Shown here: piece by piece, positions 33,528-37,881 of the stretch
How positions within the stretch are numbered: position 1 is the first letter of the stretch
Layout of the letters: every line of letters starts with the position of its first letter
Source: Gemmatimonadota bacterium
GTDB taxonomy: Bacteria; Gemmatimonadota; Gemmatimonadetes; Longimicrobiales; Gaopeijiaceae
Direction of reading: 5' to 3'
NCBI GenBank assembly: GCA_012267505.1
Contig: JAAXGI010000063.1
Coordinates: 1-37,881 of the forward strand
DNA: 37,881 nucleotides
Translations under genes and position numbers: made by a program
Notes under the pieces: model-generated
Databases searched by the model: none
The model's input: only the letters and a program-made list of their open reading frames with translations
What the model was told of the DNA's origin: nothing

Positions 33528-35024
33528 GTGTCGGGGCCTTTCCGGGCGGCTCCACCAGCGTACCTGGCCCCTTCGGATGAGCAGAGCCTAGCAGGCCTAC
33601 TCCGTTGGGCGTGGAAGCACGGGGTGCCTCTCATCCCCAGGGGCGCGGGGACCGGCATGCCCGGCGGCAACACGGGCCCCCACATCATCGTTGAGATCGG
33701 CGGGCCGGCCTTCTCGCGGGTCGGGGTGCTCCGGGACGGGCCCGGAGGGACGGGGAGCATCCGGGCGGGCGTCGGCGCCACCGGTCTCGAGGCGGACCTC
33801 GCCGCGAGGGAGTGCGCCGGCTTCATTCCCTTTCTTCCCTCCTCCGGGCGGTGGTGTTCGGTGGGAGGCATGGTGGCCAACAACGCCGCGGGAGCGAGGA
33901 GTTTCCGCTACGGCGCCGCGCATGCCTGGGTCGAGGCGCTAGAGGGCTACTTCGCTTGGGGCGAGCCATTTCGCGCAGGACCGGACGGGAGAGGCTTGGA
34001 GCCCTTTGACCGCCTCCACGCGTCCCTCGCGACATCTCTCCCGGATGGCGGGCGGCCTCTCGCCGGAGGATGGCCCAAAGTCCGGAAGAACGCCTCCGGG
34101 TATGCGCTCGACCGGTTCGTCCCCTCGGGAAGTCCCACAGATCTCCTCGTGGGCAGCGAGGGAACGCTCGCCGTTCTCACCGCAGCCGAGCTCCGTTTCG
34201 CCCCCCTTCCCGCCGAGCGCGGGGTCGCCGTGCGGAGGGTTTCCTCCGCAGCAGAGCTGGAGGATGCGGCAAGCATGGCCAGGGACGCCGGCGCGCTGTC
34301 ATGCGAGTTCCTCGGCCGGCGTTTTCTCGAGCTCGCCGGCCCGCGGCTCGGCCCGCGGCTTCGCGGCCTCTCGCGGGGAGCCTTCGCACTCGTGATCCTC
34401 GAGGCCGCGGGCTCTCCCGGCGAAGTATCTGCACAGTTGGACGCGGTCACCCGCGTACCAGGTCCCGGCAGCCGCTCCGTGCTCGCCACGCGGAATCCGG
34501 CCGAGGCGGGCCGGCTCTGGGAGATCCGCCACGCCGCGAGCCGGACCATCGCCCGCGAGGCGGAGGCCGGCCGCTACTCGACACAGTTCATCGAGGACTC
34601 CGTCGTTCCCCCCGGCCAGCTCGCACGGTACCTAGTCGAACTCGAACGCATCCTCGAGGCGGCGCGCCTCGATGCCGTGGTCTTCGGGCACGCCGGCGAC
34701 GCGAACGTGCACGTCAACCCCCTCGTCCCGACCCGCGACACGGACTGGAGGGCCCGGCTGCGCAAGGTGTTCGATGCCGTCACCGAACTCGTGGCGGCGC
34801 TCGGCGGAACGCTGTCGGGCGAACACGGCGACGGACGCCTCCGGGCTCCCGCACTCCCGAGAATCTGGTCCCCCGGATGGATCCGGGCCTTCGCGGAGGT
34901 CAAGGAGACGCTTGACCCGAAGCGGATCCTCAACCCTGGAGTGATCCTGGCCCGGGAGGGGGACGGAGATCCCCTCGACTGGCTCGAGCCCCGCCCGCGG
35001 GCGTTCCCGCAGGCGGATCCTTAG
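33528..35024 (+). CDS. FAD-linked oxidase, GlcD/D-lactate dehydrogenase family
   Basis: 498 aa from GTG 33528, with GGAGG 9 nt upstream. VAO-type flavoprotein: FAD pyrophosphate loop LIPRGAGTGMPGGN (about 35-48), the second loop GGMVANNAAGARSFRYG, then KNASGYALDRF and LLVGSEGTLAVLTAAELRFAP. The C-terminal FAD-oxidase domain has FGHAGDANVHVN and SGEHGDGRLRAP, the metal and hydroxyacid-binding motifs of GlcD and D-lactate dehydrogenases. There is no Fe-S (CxxCxxC) domain fused at the end, and no GlcE or GlcF neighbour. Likely oxidises a 2-hydroxyacid such as D-lactate or glycolate and passes electrons to quinone. Co-directional with the PerR-like gene, perhaps under its control. Confidence 0.9.
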   Translation: MSGPFRAAPPAYLAPSDEQSLAGLLRWAWKHGVPLIPRGAGTGMPGGNTGPHIIVEIGGPAFSRVGVLRDGPGGTGSIRAGVGATGLEADLAARECAGFIPFLPSSGRWCSVGGMVANNAAGARSFRYGAAHAWVEALEGYFAWGEPFRAGPDGRGLEPFDRLHASLATSLPDGGRPLAGGWPKVRKNASGYALDRFVPSGSPTDLLVGSEGTLAVLTAAELRFAPLPAERGVAVRRVSSAAELEDAASMARDAGALSCEFLGRRFLELAGPRLGPRLRGLSRGAFALVILEAAGSPGEVSAQLDAVTRVPGPGSRSVLATRNPAEAGRLWEIRHAASRTIAREAEAGRYSTQFIEDSVVPPGQLARYLVELERILEAARLDAVVFGHAGDANVHVNPLVPTRDTDWRARLRKVFDAVTELVAALGGTLSGEHGDGRLRAPALPRIWSPGWIRAFAEVKETLDPKRILNPGVILAREGDGDPLDWLEPRPRAFPQADP

Positions 35025-35116
35025 GCAAGCGGCCTGCTGATCTTGCCCCCGCCGCACCCCCTTCTCATCTTCACCGGGACCGAGGGCAATGGGTCGGGCG
35101 CGTGCGCGGAGAACCC

Positions 35117-36664
35117 ATGAGGCGAGCATACCGCATGCGGCTTCTCCCGGGGGCAGCCGCCATGCTGGTTTCGGCGGCGTGGGTCAGCGGCGGCGCGGCT
35201 CAGACGGGGCCCGACGCGAAAGAGCTGCTCGAGGATGCCGTCTTGCAGTCGGTCCAGAGTACGGGGTGGACGGGGGCCGAATGGGGCGTCTTGGCCGTCT
35301 CCCTCGAACATGGGGACACGCTCGTCGCCCTCAACCCCGACGCGCCTCTCGCCCCTGCCTCTAACCAGAAGCTCTTCACCAGCGCCGCGGCGCTGCACCA
35401 CCTGGGATCGGACTTCCGTTTCCCGACATTCCTCCTGACGGATGGAGAGATTGTCGACGGGATTCTCGAGGGAAGTCTCTTTCTCTACGGCACCGGCGAT
35501 CCGGCGATTTCCGATCGGCTCCTCGACTCGCCGCATCTGGTGCTCCGTGGCCTCGCCGGACAGTTGCGGACAGCGGGCATCCACACCGTGTCGGGAGAAC
35601 TGAGGGCGGACGCGACATTCTTCACGGGGCCCAACCGGAGCCCGACCTGGCGTGAACGCTACCTCGACAACTGGTACGCCGCGCCCGTCTCAGCACTCAC
35701 CTTCCAGGAGAACGTCGTCACGCTCCGGATGCGCGGCGCCGACATCGGCACACCGGCCAGGCTCATCGTGGAACCGGCGGGTGCCGGGCTCCGGGTGCTG
35801 AATCGCTCAGTCTCCATCCCCGGAAACTCGCGCCGCCGGCTCTTTCTCGTCCGCGACGACCCGCGGACCATCCGCCTCGAGGGTCAGATCGGGAGGGAGG
35901 CCGGCGAGCTCTCGAGGGTCCTTACCGTGTCGGACCCGCCTGAGATCGCAGCTTCCGTCCTCAAGACCGTCCTCGAGGATGAGGGGATCCGGGTTTTGGG
36001 CGGTGTGTCCCGGGTGCACTCGCCCGGCGATTCGGAACTCGGGCGGGCGGTCACCTTCGCTCCTGCCTTCGCCGGCGCGAGCGGAATCCGGACCCTCGCG
36101 GTGCACTACTCGCCGCCGCTGCATGAGCTGATCCGGGTCCTGAACCACGTCAGCCACAACCTCTACGCGGAGATCCTGCTCTTTACCATCGGGCGCGTCG
36201 CCTCAGGCGACGGGTCCCTGGCCGGGGGGAAGCAGGCGCTCGGCCGCTTCCTGACCGAAGTCGTCGGCATTGCCGCCGGGGAGGTGAGGATCGAGGACGG
36301 CTCAGGGCTCTCCGCCCGGAACCGGGCGACGCCGTCGGCCTACATCGAGCTCCTTCGCCACGTCGCGTCCACCGAGTACGCCGAGCCTCTCTGGGCGTCC
36401 CTCCCCGAGGCGGGGCGAAGCGGGGGGCTCATCAGGCGGATGGCCCGGAGCCCTGCCGCCGGGAACCTCCGGGCGAAGACGGGCACGATCCGGGGCGTCT
36501 CGGGGCTCTCGGGGATCGTCACGACGGCCGACGGCGAGCCGGTGCTGTTCAGCATCCTCTCCAACAGCGTCCCGTCCTCATCCCGTGCGAAGCGGATCGA
36601 GGATGCAATCGGGATCGAGCTGGCCTCCTTTTCGCGAGCGCCGCGCGCACGCGCCACCCAGTGA
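35117..36664 (+). CDS. dacB: D-alanyl-D-alanine carboxypeptidase/endopeptidase (PBP4, peptidase S13)
   Basis: 515 aa from ATG 35117, with GGAG 5 nt before it (GTG 35102 is an alternative). A signal peptide (RR, then LLPGAAAMLVSAAWVSGGAAQ) exports it to the periplasm. Peptidase S13 motifs: SNQK (Ser82 to Lys85, nucleophile and general base), SHN (346-348) and KTGT (454-457). The long insertion between SxxK and SxN, typical of PBP4, is present (about 100-340). It trims peptidoglycan stem peptides and may cleave crosslinks. Position 93 nt after the FAD oxidase gene gives no functional link. Its 3' end is only 2 nt from the stop of a convergent gene. Confidence 0.95.
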   Translation: MRRAYRMRLLPGAAAMLVSAAWVSGGAAQTGPDAKELLEDAVLQSVQSTGWTGAEWGVLAVSLEHGDTLVALNPDAPLAPASNQKLFTSAAALHHLGSDFRFPTFLLTDGEIVDGILEGSLFLYGTGDPAISDRLLDSPHLVLRGLAGQLRTAGIHTVSGELRADATFFTGPNRSPTWRERYLDNWYAAPVSALTFQENVVTLRMRGADIGTPARLIVEPAGAGLRVLNRSVSIPGNSRRRLFLVRDDPRTIRLEGQIGREAGELSRVLTVSDPPEIAASVLKTVLEDEGIRVLGGVSRVHSPGDSELGRAVTFAPAFAGASGIRTLAVHYSPPLHELIRVLNHVSHNLYAEILLFTIGRVASGDGSLAGGKQALGRFLTEVVGIAAGEVRIEDGSGLSARNRATPSAYIELLRHVASTEYAEPLWASLPEAGRSGGLIRRMARSPAAGNLRAKTGTIRGVSGLSGIVTTADGEPVLFSILSNSVPSSSRAKRIEDAIGIELASFSRAPRARATQ

Positions 36665-36666
36665 AA

Positions 36667-36990
36667 CTAGGGGCGGCCGGAGACCCGGGCCCTCGCCTCC
36701 CTCAGGCGTCTCCTCAGCTCGACGCCGGACATAGTTCTCAGGGTACGGCGGGCAGTTGCCTCACTGTTCCAGCGCACGTCTCCTAGCCACACCTCCTGCG
36801 CGTCCGGACGTGAGCCGTCCCTCGGGGCGGCGACGAAGTAGAATCTCCCCTTGAAGTCGAGGCCGGGACGCTCACGCACCCCCGCCAGCCACGTCACCCC
36901 CCGTTCGTCCTGGAACTCCCGATGGAAGCGGGCCTCGCGGTCCGCTCCGGAATCGGCGCGCGCAACCCGACGCATCATTCTTCCATCCAT
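36667..36990 (-). CDS. Small hypothetical protein
   Basis: 107 aa from ATG 36990, overlapping the stop of the upstream zinc-ribbon gene by 16 nt, so it is probably cotranslated with it. It is basic and soluble, without a signal or membrane helix. The pattern REFQDERGVTWLAGVRERP..FYFVA, then VWLGDVRWNSEATARRTLRTMSGVELRRRLREA, suggests a few beta strands followed by a C-terminal helical pair rich in Arg. I do not recognise a family. Its codon use (GC-rich third positions) is like that of its neighbours, and it ends only 2 nt from the convergent dacB. Confidence 0.7.
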   Translation of the reverse strand: MDGRMMRRVARADSGADREARFHREFQDERGVTWLAGVRERPGLDFKGRFYFVAAPRDGSRPDAQEVWLGDVRWNSEATARRTLRTMSGVELRRRLREARARVSGRP

Positions 36991-37874
36991 TGCCTGTCCG
37001 GATAGGTGTCCTCCTCGGAGAGGGAACGTAGAAGGATTTCCGGAAACTCAAAGACCAGGATCCCCTCGTCGGTGAACTCCGAGCGGACCCGGACCCGGTC
37101 CTCCATCGAGAAGAGCACTCTCTCGGCAGCGGGAAGGGAGAGATCCAGGTCGGAAGCAAGGTCGGTTGCGGTGAGCCGGCCCTCACGGGCTTCCGCCACG
37201 CGCAGAGCTCCGACCTGGAGCGACCCGAGCAAGCACACGCGCCGGCGCTGGAGCGCCTGCCACCCAGAGGCGAACGCCCACCCTCCGAGAAGCCCGGTGA
37301 GCACCCCGAACACGACGACCCGGAGCTCCGCCTGAATTATCCCGATCCCGAGGAAACCGAAGGAGAGCAGGACGACGGCGATCCCGACCGTCCGGCGCAC
37401 AAGCCCGTCCCGCGGCAGTCCGCGGGTCGTCGGGGCGAGGAGGGGGAGCCGCAGCGCCGGTACGGTACCGGAACTCCTCACCGGGAGGCCCCGCATCGCC
37501 CGCGCACGTGCCCAGGGCGTACCGCACGAGGGGCAGACAACGGAGCTGCGCTTCAACCTCCAGAGCAGGTACGATCCGAAGCCGAGGGTCACGAGACCGA
37601 GTCCCACTGTCCGGGCAGCAGCAGCGGCCCGGTGGAAATAGGGGATGCCGTCGCCGACATAGCCGCAACTCGGACACATCCGCACCCCGTGGGCGCGACC
37701 CGGTGGGCGGGAGGGGGGCGCGGGCGGGCGGTCCAGGGGTGCTTCCGCAGGGGCCGGTCGGGGCACGGGCCCGTCCGCGAGGTAGAGGGCACTCACGGAG
37801 GGTGTGCCGCACGACCGGCAGGGCGTCGCTCCCTCTTCCTCGGGTATCTCCTCGCCGCACGACCAACAGTACAT
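36975..37874 (-). CDS. Zinc-ribbon membrane protein with helix-turn-helix-like tail
   Basis: 299 aa from ATG 37874 near the window end. It starts MYCWSCGEEIP with a zinc ribbon (Cys3, Cys6, Cys19, Cys22), then a Pro-rich linker (about 35-62). A second cysteine knuckle CPSC (67-70) and a third CPSC (114-117) flank a membrane segment at about 87-105. Two more membrane segments lie at about 161-180 and 184-205. The cytosolic C-terminus (about 212-285: GALRVAEAREGRLTATDLASDLDLSLPAAERVLFSM) looks like a winged helix-turn-helix, of the kind used in zinc-ribbon plus TM2-like regulators. No family name can be given with certainty. The downstream small gene overlaps it by 16 nt. Confidence 0.75.
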   Translation of the reverse strand: MYCWSCGEEIPEEEGATPCRSCGTPSVSALYLADGPVPRPAPAEAPLDRPPAPPSRPPGRAHGVRMCPSCGYVGDGIPYFHRAAAAARTVGLGLVTLGFGSYLLWRLKRSSVVCPSCGTPWARARAMRGLPVRSSGTVPALRLPLLAPTTRGLPRDGLVRRTVGIAVVLLSFGFLGIGIIQAELRVVVFGVLTGLLGGWAFASGWQALQRRRVCLLGSLQVGALRVAEAREGRLTATDLASDLDLSLPAAERVLFSMEDRVRVRSEFTDEGILVFEFPEILLRSLSEEDTYPDRQWMEE

Positions 37875-37881
37875 CGTTCGC

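Overview
The window is about 38 kb of GC-rich bacterial chromosome that is almost fully coding. It holds 33 protein genes (one truncated at the left edge) and no tRNA, rRNA, CRISPR array, insertion sequence or phage gene that I can see. The content suggests a free-living diderm. Outer-membrane protein chaperoning (SurA plus a lipoprotein parvulin), a PBP4-type DacB, tandem M16 peptidases, a DUF58/BatA pair and a UbiE/MenG methyltransferase are all present. The style (very high GC3, many GTG/TTG starts, overlapping stop/start codons, exported DUF4384 and M16 proteins) looks most like Gemmatimonadota to me. That assignment is an inference from gene content, not a database result.

Left part (1-5213): purD (3' end), mutM and two M16 peptidase-like genes form a tight plus-strand run with overlapping ends. 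The second M16 gene runs 47 nt into the convergent ubiE/menG. A 688-nt stretch without a convincing gene follows, then a small two-helix membrane protein.

Minus-strand block (6192-14223): in transcription order this is an exported DUF4384 protein with a CXXCH motif, lepA, a PfkB kinase, a STAS/GHKL ATPase and a STAS-like protein (the last four overlap by 8, 4 and 4 nt). Next come a NifU-type Fe-S scaffold with a clear intrinsic terminator, the Mrp Fe-S carrier ATPase, a previously hidden 74-codon gene that appears to start at ATC, and a SAM hydrolase. The PfkB-GHKL-STAS trio looks like an uncharacterised signalling module. The hidden gene resembles the ScdA_N/DUF542 iron-centre repair domain and lies in an Fe-S context.

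Plus-strand block (14372-26092): DUF58, BatA-like, mfd, a lipoprotein parvulin, surA, pdxA, a delta-prime-like clamp-loader gene and moaC. It reads like one long operon, with GTGA/ATGA couplings at BatA/mfd, pdxA/holB and holB/moaC.

Right part (26368-37874): a class V aminotransferase; guaB with a consensus-like promoter and a long structured leader; a small helical hypothetical protein; a hexapeptide acyltransferase; acetyl-CoA synthetase; a divergent PerR-like Fur regulator with a dyad in its promoter, followed by a GlcD-like FAD oxidase and dacB. Two co-directional minus-strand genes close the window: a zinc-ribbon membrane protein with a helix-turn-helix-like tail and a small hypothetical protein.
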